Source of the DNA: Dromaius novaehollandiae
Lineage: Eukaryota > Chordata > Aves > Casuariiformes > Dromaiidae
DNA length: 64,000 bases
Reading direction: 5' to 3'
Assembly: GCF_036370855.1 (NCBI RefSeq)
Contig: NC_088102.1
Location: forward strand, 67,713,601-67,777,600
Position numbers and translations under genes: made by a program
Part shown: positions 1 through 13,822 of the stretch, piece by piece
Layout of the letters: each line of letters begins with the position of its first letter
How positions within the stretch are numbered: the first letter of the stretch is position 1
Notes under the pieces: generated by a model
Database searches by the model: none
Seen by the model: the letters and a program-made list of their open reading frames with translations, nothing else
Told to the model about the DNA's origin: nothing

Positions 1-3000
1 ATATTCTTGGGTGTGATGCATAGGGCTAGGTAGAGACAGGGTGTGTGGGTGTAATAAGATGATGCTAGGAGTTGTTTCTCTGGTTCCAAATATGAACCTT
101 TTAGAACAGATGCAGCCTGTGCATTAGACTACTTATAGCATGTAGGTTCCCTTTTTGCTTTCAATAAAACTTAAAAAGATTACAAGGGAATTTTTAAAAT
201 AAGAATTAAAGAGCACTGGCAATTATGGAGATGCTTAAAATTCAAAGAGATGGCTCCCCCTAACATACCTGATAGGACAGACATCCAAGTTGAGGAAAGA
301 AACAGCAAAGAGCTTGTTAAGTAAAATAATAATTAAGCCACACACACAAAAGCAGTCAGATTATATTTGGTTACAGTACATTGTCAGTAATAGTTGAGAC
401 AGAAGTTAGGATGGATTAACTGATCTGGGAATTTTAATGTAAGCATCTTTAAAGCTGACAGGAGGAAGTTAATCACTGAGGTACTAAAACATTGGTACAA
501 GTTAGACATTTCTGATGAAATAGTGTTAGAGGTGTTATAGAAAACGTTGAAGAGGCAAGGTAGGTATTGAAATCACCTTCCTTACTTTTTCAGAGGTGTT
601 GAGTCTGAACGGAAGTGGTATAGTATAGAGGCAATACTTTTGATCACCTAAATAGTACTTTAGTCATTATGCTAAGAGAGATGAAGCTGCAAAGATGCAC
701 ATTTGAAAATAATGTCAGTTGTATGATCTAAGTCTGCTTAATATAATGGTGCAGATACTGGCCACCAGAAGTACCTTTTTTTGAGCAATTAGTCAGAATT
801 CATAAGAAATGAAGCAGCTTTTGATCTAGTCCTGAGTAATGCATAGAAGCTGTTTCAGAAAGGACCTTATTTTGAAGATGTCTAATAGTGATTATTCAAA
901 TGGTACATCCTTGATTTAACTTAAGAAAAAGCAATTATGGTCACAGAAGGAAAGCTAAAAAGATGAACTAAAAACTGTGTAAGGACATTGTTAGGCTCAA
1001 AGTATATGTATGTAGATAAAAAATAAAAAAGCAGTCTTGGAGGGTCCTAAAAAGTTGCTACGGTAAAACAGTAAAGTAGGTAATGGAAGTAAAAGGAAAA
1101 GAAACTCTTCAAAAAATGGAAGATCTGCCCAAATGTAAGAGCATTAAATGATATCATATATCTAAACTGGTAGTAAGGCTGGTCAACAAAGCCTTTGAGG
1201 CTCAAATGCTTAAAGAACTATTTATTTTAAAGAAGCAGAAATTGTGGAATCATTTAGATAACTAGAGGACTTGAAAGGTGTATATATAGGTGAGAGAGTA
1301 TTAGAAAAGGTGGAACATAAGACCGTAACAGGGTGGCATGGGAAGAAAGGGGTTCCTTTTGTAATTTTTTTTTTTTTTTTTTTTGAGAGGAGTAGCATCA
1401 AGTCATAATGTTAGAGTTTAAAACAAATTAAGATGATCAGCAAGAGGATTCAGGTTAGATAACACTTTCTCCCAGTTCCATATTTTGGATTTTTGTACCG
1501 AATGCATTTTGTAACCTTTTGGTTAAGTTGGTCTTATGGAGGGGAGGGTAGGATAGCAAACTGAAAATTTTTAGGCATGGCTCTGAGGTAAATCAGCCCT
1601 ATTGCATAAACTAATTAAAACCTATAAAGATTAGAACCAGAACTAGTTTTTCCCTAACTCATACCTTAGAAATTGTGGAAGTCTGAGTATGTGGATGAGG
1701 ATGATGTGGTCTGTGTATATTCCCTTGTCAGCTGTATTTTTGACAGTGTCATTTGCTGAGAACTCTTGTGTTAGGATATTGTGGGATAGGACTAAAGGTC
1801 CTGTTGTGATTTGATAGCTATTTTGAAAACCTAATGAAGAGAGAAAAATAAACAGTTAGTCTTCCCCTAATGAAGGGAGGCTTTTAGTGGAGTGCATCAT
1901 ATTTACAAAGAAGTGATCAAGACAAGGGGGCCCAATAGGCAATTTGTCAAAATGAAAACTCCTAACTATTCTCTGTCTCTCTGACTGCAGCAGGTTGCAG
2001 AAGAATCTTGTGAAACTAAGTAAACGGGAAGTAAAATTACATACTAAGGCTGGGGTGATATGCAAAGTATTACGTATAAAGAAAAATCCTGACTAATACC
2101 TACTCGATGGTGGTTTCTTCATTGGCCATTAGGACTCATAAAGGTCTTTGAATTACTGAAAATACCAGGTGAATAGTGTTCAAAAAGGCAAACAAAATGT
2201 CTGAAAGAGAATGGAAAAACCTGGAAACTTTATCATGCTGCTGTGTGAAGCAATGTTGTGTCTGCATCTGGATGCAGATGATTCTCATTGCCTTATCTTA
2301 AAAAATGTAGTACAACTGGAAAAGTAACACATGAATATGGAAGACTAAGATAATGAAGAGTCTGGAACTGCTTCATGAAGAAAAGAAATAGACTATTTTT
2401 GGAAGTGATAATGACAGCCTTTAGGTATACTGTACCTGGCTTCAGTTTTATAAAAACGAATGGTAGTTTTTCAGCAGTAGATTTAGTCTGAGTTAATGAT
2501 AAAATTTGTCGGTTAATGAAAAGGGACTTTTGTCTAGTAATTCCGTTTTCTAGGAAGTTTAAAAAAAAACAGTTTTAGAAAATGAGTTTTTCCAAATAAC
2601 AGTGCTGTAATTTCACATAGCAATACAAAAAGTCCATCAAAAATGTCAGGTAAAACTTCTCTGGCAGAGAGACAGGGAAAAGCAGTGTGTGTCCCTTTTA
2701 GTTGTAAGTGGAATTGCTCTCTCACTGCGTTGTGGTACAGTTGCACAGCGAACCAGATGGAGCTAAAGTCAGGGAAAATATTTGCTTAAAGTTCAGTTTA
2801 TGAGGGAGCGATCCAGTCTCCAGATCAGTTACTCATCCAGATCAATAACTTTAATGCTTTCCTTTTAATGCAATGGAGATTGCATTCATTGAATTACTAC
2901 ATATCAGTTGTATATACTGCTGGTGTAAAAGCATCTTGTTAATCACGGCATAAATACACTAAGGTGCATTTAACTGGACAATGGGTGCTCCATGTGGGTG

Positions 3001-3357
3001 GTTTGGGTTTTTTGTTTGTTTGTTTTTTTGTTTTAGAAAAATACATGTATGGTGCCCTTAGTGTTTGTTCAGTGAGATTAACATAAACCTGGTTAGTACT
3101 GGTTGTATCTAATTGTGAGCTGTATCTGTTGCCGTACTATAGTACATGTAGAACAGATCAGAACTTGGGCAGAAACCCATTCAAGAAAAATGTCGTCTGG
3201 TTGCAATGATCTAGAGACAAATTTTGCAACCTCTTTTCTGGAGTATGTGTTTGAAAGTATGTTGAAGTTGGAAGGCTGGAGGAGAGAGGCATGAGCTGCT
3301 TCATTTTTTTTTCAAAATCTTTAATTTTCTTTCATGGTTTTGTCTGTCTGTCTTCAG
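1..3357 (+). other. TOLLIP: TOLLIP intron (upstream of last exon)
   Basis: No exon with conserved TOLLIP coding content and matching splice sites was found here on either strand. The stretch is AT-rich and contains a 20-nt T run at 1365-1384. Because the exon at 3358 needs one base of a split codon from an upstream exon, this stretch is inferred to be the 3' part of the last TOLLIP intron. Short open frames inside it have no recognisable domain. Confidence 0.7.
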
Positions 3358-3572
3358 GGATGCCTGCAGTCTGTAATCCCGGCATGGTGCCAGTGGCCAT
3401 ACCACCTCCTGCAGTGAACCCTCAGCACCTTTGTAACGAAGAGGACCTGAAATCTATCCAGGATATGTTTCCCAACATGGACAGGGAAGTAATCCGCTCA
3501 GTGCTAGAAGCGCAGAGGGGGAACAAGGATGCGGCTATCAACTCCTTGCTTCAGATGGCTGAAGAATCATAG
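3358..3572 (+). CDS. TOLLIP: TOLLIP last coding exon, CUE domain
   Basis: TOLLIP is a cytosolic and endosomal adaptor that restrains Toll-like/IL-1 receptor signalling. Its C-terminal CUE domain binds ubiquitin. The exon follows a pyrimidine-rich acceptor ending tgtcttcag and begins in phase 1 (one base from the previous exon). It reads about 70 residues to a TAG at 3570-3572. Visible features are a Pro/Val-rich linker ([14 protein letters not shown]), then a complete CUE helix bundle with the invariant MFP motif (DMFPNM), the [18 protein letters not shown] helix and the closing di-leucine SLLQM. The sequence matches vertebrate TOLLIP nearly residue for residue through the CUE. Only this exon is in the window; the C2 and TOM1-binding parts lie upstream. 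Confidence 0.96.
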
Positions 3573-4035
3573 ATCCCTACTGCCTGCACTGTCCCCATCC
3601 TTGATGCCACCTTTGTTTTTACTTGCCAAGCCAGGGGTTTAGCTAGAGGAAGAATTTCCTAACAGTTTTCTGTTAGCGTATCCTGTATGAAAGATTGTAT
3701 CCCCTTTTCTCCTTGGACATTTGCATCTTTTTCACTTTCTTCTTCAGTGTCCGTGTTTTCAGTTTAGCGTGTGTTCTACAACACCATTGAAACATCTTTA
3801 CTTAATCAGCCATGCCCTGTGTGGCTATACTCTGCCTGGGGTGGCGAGTAATGCTGCTTTCTTCCTTTCTCTCCCCATTTTCAAAAAACAAGTTCTTACA
3901 AAGTAACTCTATGCAGTACAGGATATACTACTGTTTGTTAGATTGAAAAAACTTTTTCTGTGGAGGGTTTCCTTTTTAGCATAAGTGATCTGTTAAAATA
4001 TTTTGGTTTCATCAAGCAGCCTGTTTCTACCAGAA

Positions 4036-4041
4036 ATTAAA
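4036..4041 (+). promoter_or_regulatory. TOLLIP: Candidate proximal poly(A) signal (ATTAAA)
   Basis: ATTAAA about 460 nt after the TOLLIP stop, followed within 20-45 nt by a GT-rich element containing tgttctgtggtgt. This is the best-supported proximal cleavage site by motif plus downstream element. Confidence 0.4.
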
Positions 4042-6796
4042 AAAAGGCCCGTCTGCTTGTTCTGTGGTGTTTAATTATTGCTGTGATATAGTCAACTGTC
4101 CTTGATGAAAATTTTTAATTGAATAAGCTAAATTCCTTGGTTGCACTGTTGATATTTGTAATGAGCATCTTCTATTCCACCTAGTCATTTGGCACCAAAG
4201 CAATGTATTATCTGGTGTGTGTTTAGGGCTTTATCCTGTCATATAGTATTGTTATGTATCTGTAAAATCTTAACAGATAACTTTTAGCTTGTTCAGTCTG
4301 TATTGCTATAGCAGAGGACAGGACTGAGCCCTAATGTGCTCCTACAGGCAATTGCACTTAGTACTACTTCTGCATTCCCCCTGTTATTTCAAAGGATGAA
4401 TGCAGATGGAAGGCTTTTACATGTGGAAAATTAATGATGCAGTAAACAATTATTTGAGGCTTTGTCTCATATTTAAAAAAAGCAGAAACCTATGAGCTGT
4501 TTATAAGACTTCTTTCTTTACATCTTAAATTTCAGCCAAATTATCATTTTACATTGGTGGAAAAGTTACTGTAATAGCTTTTTCATGTAATATGAAAAAA
4601 GCATGAAAAGTAGCTTTGGAATCTTCAAATGGTATTTAAAATTGCCCAGTGACTTACTAGATTATGGTTGCTATAATTACTTTAATATTTGATGCAGGTG
4701 GGAGTAAATTTGTTGTGGGAGAAGATTTAACATATCTGAATTAGTCTGATCCTCAGAAGAGGTTAGAGGTTGCTGATATTTATTGTTAGTATTTTTTTCA
4801 GACATCAGTTCATCTTGGAGCTGCAGAATCTTGAAGTAGGCACCCGTTACACCTGTTGGATAAATTCTGCAATGTCTGTTTTTGTGGATGGTGAAGTAAT
4901 GCACTTTAAGTAGTATGCACCAGTTTATTTTACCAGTGATGTGCAATGTTGCTGTTTTATCTTTTTAATGTTTGACTTCAAATACTTTCTACAATAGCCA
5001 TAGACTTTTATATTTTCAAGAGTTGGAATGTACATTTGAAATGTAGGCTCTTGAGTGATTCATGAGAACTTTAAAGCCAGGTTTGGAATAAGGATAATAG
5101 ACCCTTATTCTCCTCTTCCCCATGCTTTGTTTCATTTCCCATACTTAAGATACTTTTTTCTTATCTGCTGAAAAGCCAGTTTTCCCAACTGCATTCAAGA
5201 AGCCTCTAAGTAGCATTGGTAGAGTATGAATATTTATTTTTTTATGATTAAAAGTGATACTGAATCTCTTAAAATACAGTATCAAAAATCATCCAGTTTC
5301 TGATCTTCTAAAGCAGTCTTTTCCTTATGCCTGACTTTAAGTTTTGTTTTGAATCCCCTACTGTCTTAAATGCCCCTTTGAAAGTGTCTTTATACATCCT
5401 CCTGTTGGCTTTCCAATAATGAGATATAGTTCCTGTGTTTTATTTGTAGAGTCACCACATCTTTATTTTCTAAGACAAAGGTGTTCATCAAGAAACTGGT
5501 CTTTCCCCTTCCCTACAATCATGTTAAATTTTGTGATTGAATAGGTATAGAGGCATTTGATCTTTATCTTCATAGCACAGTGATTTGTGGCATGTCACCC
5601 AAGAGGATAAATCTTGGTAAAGATTTAGTGCTTAGATACCATCTGCAGGAAGAGTCCCTTGCTCTAACTTTTACACAGATAGCATGAATTGCTAGGGGTG
5701 GAATAATTCAGGGAAAATGTACATATATGAATTTTTATATTAAAATGTTGGGGTCTGTAATAACAGCTTTTTATAAAAGCAAGAGATCATGGTTGAACTT
5801 AATGGCTGGTAAATTGTACTGCATCCTATTACAGCTGAATTTCAAGCACAGAATAAACACCTTTCGAGCCTAACATTCAGGAGGGGAAGGAGAATGTTAG
5901 GTTAGCCAGGTTCATTCATAAACTGAACATGAGGCCTCTGAGGGAGCTGTAGCTCCTGTTCCTAAATGTTTTTTTTTGTTTGTTTGTTTGTCTTGGGCAA
6001 ATGTTATGCAAAGCAGTAGTTGTATGAGTTGCAGATGGGAAATGTAGGAGCAGTATGGCCAGTAGATGGATTTCAGCACATTACTCTAAACTAACGTATT
6101 GTTCTGGGGATTTTTGTCTTGATTTAATTAAGCATTATAGCTGAAACTCTTATGTCAACTTTATCTTGCTAAAAAGAACAAAACAGTGATCATGAGCCTG
6201 CTCAGCTTTTCTGCATACATATCTTCTCAGTCAAGCTGCTTGTTGTCAGGTTTGAATTGGAGAGAGATGCAAAAAGGCAGGGAGTAGTTACTCGAGGGCC
6301 TGTAAAATGAAGGCATTGGAACTGAATGTCTTTTTCGTGATTTAAGACATTGTCACTCATTATGATTGTAGCTTTTGACAAATTCTAACCGGATGATACT
6401 CCAGTACTGCTCTTCTGCTCAACAGCTTCAAGCAGCCTGGAGCTAAAGCCAGCTGTATAAGACTGGCATCTGCTAAAAGTGCTTTAGAGTACTAGTTTGA
6501 ATCCTGCCAAGAGCCTGAACTTGCTAAAGATAGGAACACTTTTTGTCTAGCTAGATCCTTGCTACTTTCTTCTCTACTGCTGTTTGCCTCTGCTGATGGT
6601 ACTGAATGTTTTTTTTTTTTTTTTTTTTCCCCTCCCCCTTACAAATGTTATCGCTTATTCGGTTGATCTGTAATACCATACAGAGGATGTTTTTTGCTGT
6701 AATAATTCTGAAGACATTGTTTCTCTCTGTATTGAGGTCCAGTGTCCAAATATGTTTCTTGCACTCTGAAATGCATTAACTTTTTCATTCTAAATT

Positions 6797-6802
6797 AATA
6801 AA
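6797..6802 (+). promoter_or_regulatory. TOLLIP: Candidate distal poly(A) signal (AATAAA)
   Basis: AATAAA about 3.2 kb after the TOLLIP stop, followed by sequence rich in T and G (tgtctctgttgg). Together with AATAAA at 5852-5857 it is a candidate for the long 3' UTR isoform. Confidence 0.35.
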
Positions 6803-9800
6803 TGTATCATCTAAATGAGAATGTATCATGTCTCTGTTGGAGAGGAGGATTATTTGAATCTTTGTCTGTAGACTGATCTAGGGTGCATCATGCATCAATA
6901 GCTATGTTTTATTCAGTCGTTAGTTAACAAATTACATTTCAGTTCTTAGAAATGTGATCTTCTGGTGGGACTAGTGCAGTAAATGCTCAAAAGTATGTGC
7001 CTTTTTTGAACTGGTCTAGGTGTTACTCTTTCAAGAACGTGCTACAGCATTGCAGGCCTGAAGGACAGAGTAAGGGAGCAGCGAGGTTGCATTTTGGAGG
7101 GGGAAGGGGGGGGGTCCAAGTGTGGAGGAGATGCTCTGGAGTGTGGCTAGAGTGAGAGCTTTGTAGAGAAGAATGATGTAGGAAAGATGAGTGACAAAAT
7201 AGCCTTTCTGTATTATTTTAGCTGTGATAACTGGCATCTTAAATCTGCTAATACTTAGTCTTTTAAATTACTGAAATTTAAAGATTTGGTTTACAGGCAG
7301 CATCTCCTTTTAGTTGTGCAGTTGACTGGAAAGCTAGCCCAAGTCCTTTTCTTCATTTAAAAATATTGCTATGCTCAGCAAGCATTCATTAATTGCTTGT
7401 AGTTTTAATACATTATCAAGCTAACATTTTGGGTTTTACTGGGATTTTTATTGGAAGTTAATTTTTTTAACAAATTATAGTTGAGAGAAATCTTTCACAA
7501 CTCAATTCCCTTTGATTTGTTTCCTTAATGTACTGTTAGCACCTAATATCAAATGAAATTGTGTTCAAATTGTGTTTTCATGTAGCGGTTTCTATCCCAC
7601 TTTGTTCTAAAGCTTACTACTGACTCTCACATTTCTCCACTGCATTGAGAGATTGAAAAAAAAAAATTACTTAAATGTTGCTGTTCTTGTGATTGCTAAG
7701 CATCTATTTAGCATTTTAACTTTAGCATTGAAATGAAAATGCTGATAAATATTAATAGAGCAGTCATGATGTGTGGGGTGTCAAGAGAAATCAGTGTAAT
7801 TTGAATTATTAAGATGTTTAAATATACCAGTGAAAATAGGGCCTCCAGGAAGAAAGGCAAATCCTTATTTTAGAATAAGTAGGAAGTAAAGAAAACTCAT
7901 ATTAACAACCTTCTCTGCTTCAGTTTTAAGTCATACGTTACTGGAGACTGCTTAACTTCTCTATCCAAGATCTTCAGGAAGCTTGTTTAGACACCAAGTT
8001 AATCTATTTTCATACTGCAGTGTGTATACATTAGAAGCATTTCTTTACTGTCTTTCCAAAATGCATAATTATGTAAGAACAGATAGACTATATTTATGAT
8101 ATACCATAACTCTTGAAGTAAAATTCACGTATGAGCTGGAGAAGTGAAGTTGTGGAAAGCAAACAGATTAAAACTCATCTTAGTTGCATCTGTATTTCAG
8201 TGTGTGGGAGAACTATGTGGAAATACTGCTGTTCGGAGTATTCGAAAAATTTACTTAAAATGTGTTTTTAAAACATTCACTGTACTAATTGGGAGTATGA
8301 AGCAGGAAGATATAAATGGGCAACTTAATTTTAATACATTTGTCATTGGAAACGAACGTGAGATGGTGCAGTTTATTTTAAAATTATTTCCAATTCTAAA
8401 ATAAGCTAGGTATTCTTTTACTCGCTCTCTGGGACAGCGAAGTACTGTTGTCTTCCTCATCTGCGCTCCCGCCCCAGGTCAAATTAAAAATAAGCATATG
8501 GCCTGTAGCAGGATTGAGAACTCTTCATCCTAGCATGTTTTCAAGTGCTACTTTTGTCCATTTGAAAAAAACACTTAAAACTACTAAAATGTGGATGCCT
8601 GAATCCAAAAACCTTAGCAGGATGGTGCCAAGAGAAATGTGTGTGTGGGGGGGGGGGGTTGGTTGTTGTTTTTTTGGTGGTTTTGTTGCATGTTTTTGTT
8701 TTGTTGTTGTTCTCCCCCCCCCCCCCCCCCCCGATTACAACATAGTAGTATGGGAATACTTTAAAATATAAATTTAAATACTTCCACTGAAACAGCTTGT
8801 GAGACAATCTCCTGCTAACCTCTCTGGGACATATTTCACTTTAAAAGAAGTGGAGGCATGATTTGTGTGGCTCTTGGGGCTTCAGCATGTTCATGTTACA
8901 TGGAAGCAAGAAGGAGGTAAGCCCTGAAGTATGAGAGAAGGCATTTAGCTCCATGTGATGCGGACCCTCATTCCTTTAGGACTAGGAGTCAGCCGCCTTG
9001 CTGAGCGAATGTTTCCAAAGAATTTAAAATGGTCTGTATCTTAATATTGAAATGCAGCAGAAGTGATAAAATGTACCTTGAAGATGACTCAATCCAGTGA
9101 GCTACTCTGCGTATTTTTGTATTGAAGGTGATTCATTAGTGCCATCTTCAGCAGGAGGAATAAAACAAAAAAAAAATCAAAAGAACTAGTTAAAGCAGCT
9201 GGGAAAATCAAGGGAGCTTAATTACTTCAGAGTACCAGCACAGTCAGCTACCAGCAAACAGCATGACCATAAGGCCTGTGTTGTGACTATCTGCATATAA
9301 ACAACCACAAAGTTCCTGCGATGCGAGATATTAGAAGGCAGCATCTGTGTTTCTTTGATGTTGCTTTTATGTTTCAAATGAGAAAGCTTGCTTGTGCTAT
9401 AATGTGAGTTGAGAGAGAGGGGGAGAAGGAAGTTTACGTAAGAGAAAAATCGTCAATCCATTCCTTCTGGAGGCAAAACACAATTAAGATTGCTTTGTTT
9501 CTCTAAAGTGGAGAAGGCAGAGGCTCTAGAAATAAGATTAATTGGAGACTGATCCCGGGTCTGTAGTATCTTGTGTAGTGGTAGAATTAGCAATGTAGAA
9601 ACCTTGTTGATAGGTGAGTAGGTGACATGAATGAATCAAACTCCTTACACATAATGGTATTGTATTAAAACATAGGAAATGTTATCAAATATCAATAGAG
9701 GAAGGGAGGTGAATGGAAGTTGGAAGCCAAAATTAATGAAATATTCTCCTTAAATCTCCACTAGGAGGTGCTGTTTCAAAAGGGAAGAGGAAAAAGAAAA

Positions 9801-12800
9801 TTGCACTGAAAGGTAAGAAAGAGAAATGTTGGCATAAAGGGTGAAATATTTCTCCCATTACTTAATACTTCTAGATCACATAAGTTTTTTCAAAATATGT
9901 TTGAGACTTGGAAAGGTTGAGAAATAGGGAACTATTTTTCTTTATTCACTGAACTAATTCAGAGCTATTTGTCCTCAAATTACAGGGGAATTGGACGAAA
10001 AGTAATTTCAAAGATTAGATGAAAATATTTGTCCATTTTACAATCCTCTGGCTGATTGGATGTTGTGGTAGTTTCTATTTTGGAAAGCTTACAGCAAGCA
10101 TAAGTGAGTAATGTGGATTGGGAAGTAAAAGGCCCTGAGCAGGAATGTTGTGCAGATATCTCATCCAGTTTAGCTTGCTCAGTGATGCTCAGTTCTGTCC
10201 TCCTGCTCATGAACTCAAGGTATATATCATAGATGCTCATTTAAAATCTGTGAATGTCTTTCATTTAAGCACCACAGTTCCACAAGTGCACTTTGACAGA
10301 AGAACAACGTAACCTTCATACCTGCCCAATTTTGGTGGTAGATTGTCAGACCATAAAACCTGTAAGTTACCTGCTAATGGGCTACGTTATTCAATGAGCT
10401 GCTTAAAATGTTTAATTTGGTCCACGGATTTGTTTAAAAGGCTTTATGCAGGGATATCAATAGATTACAGTAACTGGGTAGTTTCACTGTACATATGCGT
10501 ATTACTACATAACCATTCCCTACTGCAAAAGTCCCTGTAGTTGACAAGTTATTTGACTGGACAAGTTACTGTTCTGTTTCCTGATATAGGTAAATGCTTT
10601 TCTGTGGTAATTTTTAGTGAAACATCAGGATATGACATCAGGATAACATTTGGTTCTGATAAATATCATAGGGTGAAAATTTTGTGTTTTCTGATTAACT
10701 CGATACATTGTAGAAATCACGGGAAAAGAGCCCAGGACTGATTTTTATATTCTGCTCATTTTAAATATTAAGCCATTTACTAATCTGTAGTTCCATAACT
10801 GGAACTGTTTTGCTGCTATGATTGTATATTTAACATATATGGGGAATTTTTTGCTATAAAATTGAGACCTGCATTGCATTAATTTTATTTCAAGTTCTGT
10901 GGAGCTTGATATAGTAGAGTATAGCTAAATATATTTTAAGAGAAATGGTAGCTTTTTGTACATCAAACAAAGGTATGTCATCATGTTTTTCATGTAGTTA
11001 ATTTCTCTGTTTTAAAGTATCCACTTTTAGAGGTTTCTGAGTTCTATAATGCCAACTGTAGCATTCGTTTCAAAGAAAATCTGTCTGTTTGTCTTCTACT
11101 GAATTCTGTCCAGTTAAAGTGTATGAGTCCCTTGGGTTTTCTTCTGTTTAGGTTTGAGGGAGAAAAAAGAACAGATTTTGCTTTTAAAATTTTGGAAATT
11201 GTTTTTTTTTATGGAGATCAGAGAATACTCAGTGGTTTCTAGTATTTTCCAGTGGGCTGGTTTTCGAAGGGGGAAAAAAAAAACCTCACCAAGATAATCT
11301 CTTCTGAACAGTGAATTATGCTGTGGATTTTTTTTCATGAATGCAGTACATACCAACTGAGTATTGCAATAGGGTTGTCGAATTTAATTCGTAGGTTGCT
11401 GATCAGCTACCTGGAAATAACTTGGTATCCAACACTGAGGAATAGCCTCTGCATTTTCCATAATTTAAGTACTACTAAAATATTTTCAATTAGTAGTATT
11501 GCTGATACTGATCTCTGGTTGAAGATGCTCTGCAAAGCTTAGTGTTTCCAGTGGAATTAAGGAAATATTTCCCTGCTTTAGTTTTCCTTAGAGAGGCAAA
11601 TAATAACCATTAGGGGGCAGCTTAAGATTTAAACTGGAATGTACTAGCACTTTCATACAGTGCTTAAAATAATCCAGGAAAACCAGCAGACCAGAAAAAG
11701 TGTGGGAAGCCGTGTAACTAGTGAACATGGTACTAAATACTCAGAGTATAGCGACTAAGGTAGAAGGAGAAAATACCCACAAATTCTGTTGACTTCAGTC
11801 TGGTCTCAGCACTGCTAAAGACCAAGCCAACTTTAAGTGCTTAATTTTGTTCCATGTTACTGTGAGGGTGCTAAGTCATAGGTCAGGGTTCAGTGTGCAC
11901 AAACGCAATCAGCTCTGCAGGCATCCATTTGTCTAGACAGGATTAATAGTGGTAGCTCAGTGTTGTCGCTCCAGACCTAGCACAGCCAACCTACATGAAT
12001 GCCTCTTGTGCAGACATGGCCTCCCACAGGCAGAAGTGCTGGTTATTAGCTCCAGTTCTAGGCTCTCTGCGTGCTTGTGATGCCCAGAGTGGTAAATGCT
12101 CTGAAAGCCGGAGAGCGGAGGCTGTGCTGAAGCTGTCGAAGTGCCTGACCGAGCAGTCACTTCGCAGAACTGGCTGGATGTCTGCTCACAGTGGTAGCTG
12201 GTGGTCAGGTGCTGAGGGTTTTGCGGTGGAGTTATGGAGCGGCCAGTACACAGAGCTGGTGTGGCTTCAGACTCCGTTCCCCATGAAAAGGGGCCCAATT
12301 ACTGGATCAAAGAAGGTGCTAGGAGCAGCACAGCTGTGCTCCACTGTCTGAGCTAGTAACTCTGCTGAAGCCTGTGTACCTGCTGTGGGACAGGCACACT
12401 GGACAGCTGCGGGATGAATGAATTTAACAGTAAAATGCAAAACTTACAAGCCCTCCTATTTCTCTGCATCAGTTAATACTAATATGATGTCAGATCATGC
12501 CTAGGAAGGCCAATAGACATGGTACTACTAACTTCATTTGGGGACTGAATTTTGCTTCTAAATAAACATGTACAAAATGTGTAATTATTTGATTTATCAG
12601 TTCCTCCTTTGTTCTTCAGCTCAATCTCTGGGTCAGGCTTCAGACTTTTATTACAACAGCTACTGATACAGTAAGTGCTTCAAACAGTTCAGGTAAACAT
12701 GACAAACTGCTGTGGGGAAAATGCAGCCAAATTTCTTTGTAGCATAAATCCATTCAAAATCTTGTAGATAATGGAGGAAACATGCATAGTTTAAAAATGT

Positions 12801-13582
12801 AACTTATTTGCAAATATTGTTACAGATTATGGGGAGGAGAATTTTCTGTTTTTACAAAGTTCCTTGACTTCACCTGAAATATTCTTTAACTAGTTAGAGA
12901 GCTTTCATGCATACATAAACTTGTTTCTTCAAACTGAAGAAGCCACTGTTGATTTCTAAAGCCAGATGCATTTTGGTCTAGCATGCAGAATAACAGTGAT
13001 GAATAAAGCTTCCGCCTCCTCTTAATAGACTTGTCTTCCAGACATCACCTCTAATTAGAAGGAAAACACACCACAGCCTACATGTTTCCCCCTCTATCTT
13101 GGGAACTAGAATACAGTAAGCAAATCAGAACTCTTCCTCTGAGTACCTTTTATGCCAGTGAGCAGAGCTACTTAGCCATGGGTAAGAAATTTAACCTCAT
13201 CCAAGAAAAGGGTTGTGAGTGTCTTCATTCCCAGAGGCCACTAGAGACTACACCCATCTGAGTTTTAAAACTCCCTGGTGTCATTTAACTATCCATCTTC
13301 TAGATAGTGAAAATGAGTATCAAAGTCACCAGTCACCAAAACTGAAAAATGCTGAAAGTTTTATTGATCAAATAAGAGACAAAATGAACAGGAAAACAGT
13401 CTTTTCCCTGTCACTAAGATGTCTGGTAAGAATATTACATCCATATAAATGATACGCAATAAAACTTTCTCTAGCCACAAGAGTTAAGACCACCAGTATA
13501 GCCACAGTGTTTTATGGTTCTGTTTTCAGAGAGCCCTTACAACTTTGTCCAAAATACCAATTTTTGATAGAACTCATAAATA
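6803..13582. other. Intergenic region between TOLLIP and the mucin
   Basis: No coding exon is supported on either strand. The two flanking genes converge on this stretch. It is mostly AT-rich, with a G run and C run at 8647-8732 and a higher-GC patch at about 11.88-12.42 kb. That patch contains overlapping unsupported open frames on both strands (11957-12298 minus, 11995-12351 plus) with no known domain. Confidence 0.6.
8647..8732. repeat. G12 and C19 homopolymer pair
   Basis: Twelve consecutive G at 8647-8658 and nineteen consecutive C at 8714-8732, separated by a T/G-rich spacer. These are simple low-complexity runs able to pair with each other as a hairpin. Run lengths are likely to be imprecise in the assembly. 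Confidence 0.9.
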
Positions 13583-13592
13583 TTTATTTATT
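13583..13592 (-). promoter_or_regulatory. MUC5B: Mucin poly(A) signal (overlapping AATAAATAAA)
   Basis: Two overlapping AATAAA hexamers on the - strand, 231-240 nt beyond the stop codon. They give a short 3' UTR of about 250 nt, usual for gel-forming mucins. A further AATAAA on the - strand lies at 13360-13365 and could serve as a second site. Confidence 0.6.
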
Positions 13593-13822
13593 TCCATGAC
13601 ATACAGATTATTTTACATGGTCTTCCATTTTCCCCCTTAAATTGTATCACTTAAAAAGTACATACTAAGATTTAATTATTTGGCTTTTACTTTTTAACAT
13701 TTAAGAAATCAGAAAAGATGATAACAGAAACTGAAATCGGATAGCTTAAGAAGGAGCACAAGTTAGTCTGGGTATGATATGATTCCAGTTTTCCTAGGGG
13801 CTCTGCTTTCTTTTCCAAGTGA

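Larger units (their letters stand above)
3573..6802 (+). other. TOLLIP: Probable TOLLIP 3' UTR
   Basis: Non-coding sequence following the TOLLIP stop. Candidate + strand poly(A) signals are ATTAAA at 4036-4041, followed by a GT-rich stretch, AATAAA at 5852-5857 and AATAAA at 6797-6802. The last is followed by T/G-rich sequence. Vertebrate TOLLIP mRNAs have long 3' UTRs, so any of these ends is plausible. A 20-nt T run lies at 6609-6628. The true end cannot be settled from sequence alone. Confidence 0.5.

Noticed and set aside
3103-3294. Small + strand frame just before the TOLLIP exon
   Set aside because: It lies in the intron, is not in phase with the CUE exon through a splice site, and has no similarity to TOLLIP.
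11957-12351. Overlapping frames of 113 and 118 codons as genes
   Set aside because: No domain, no splice context, and both strands are open over the same bases, as expected by chance in a GC-richer patch.
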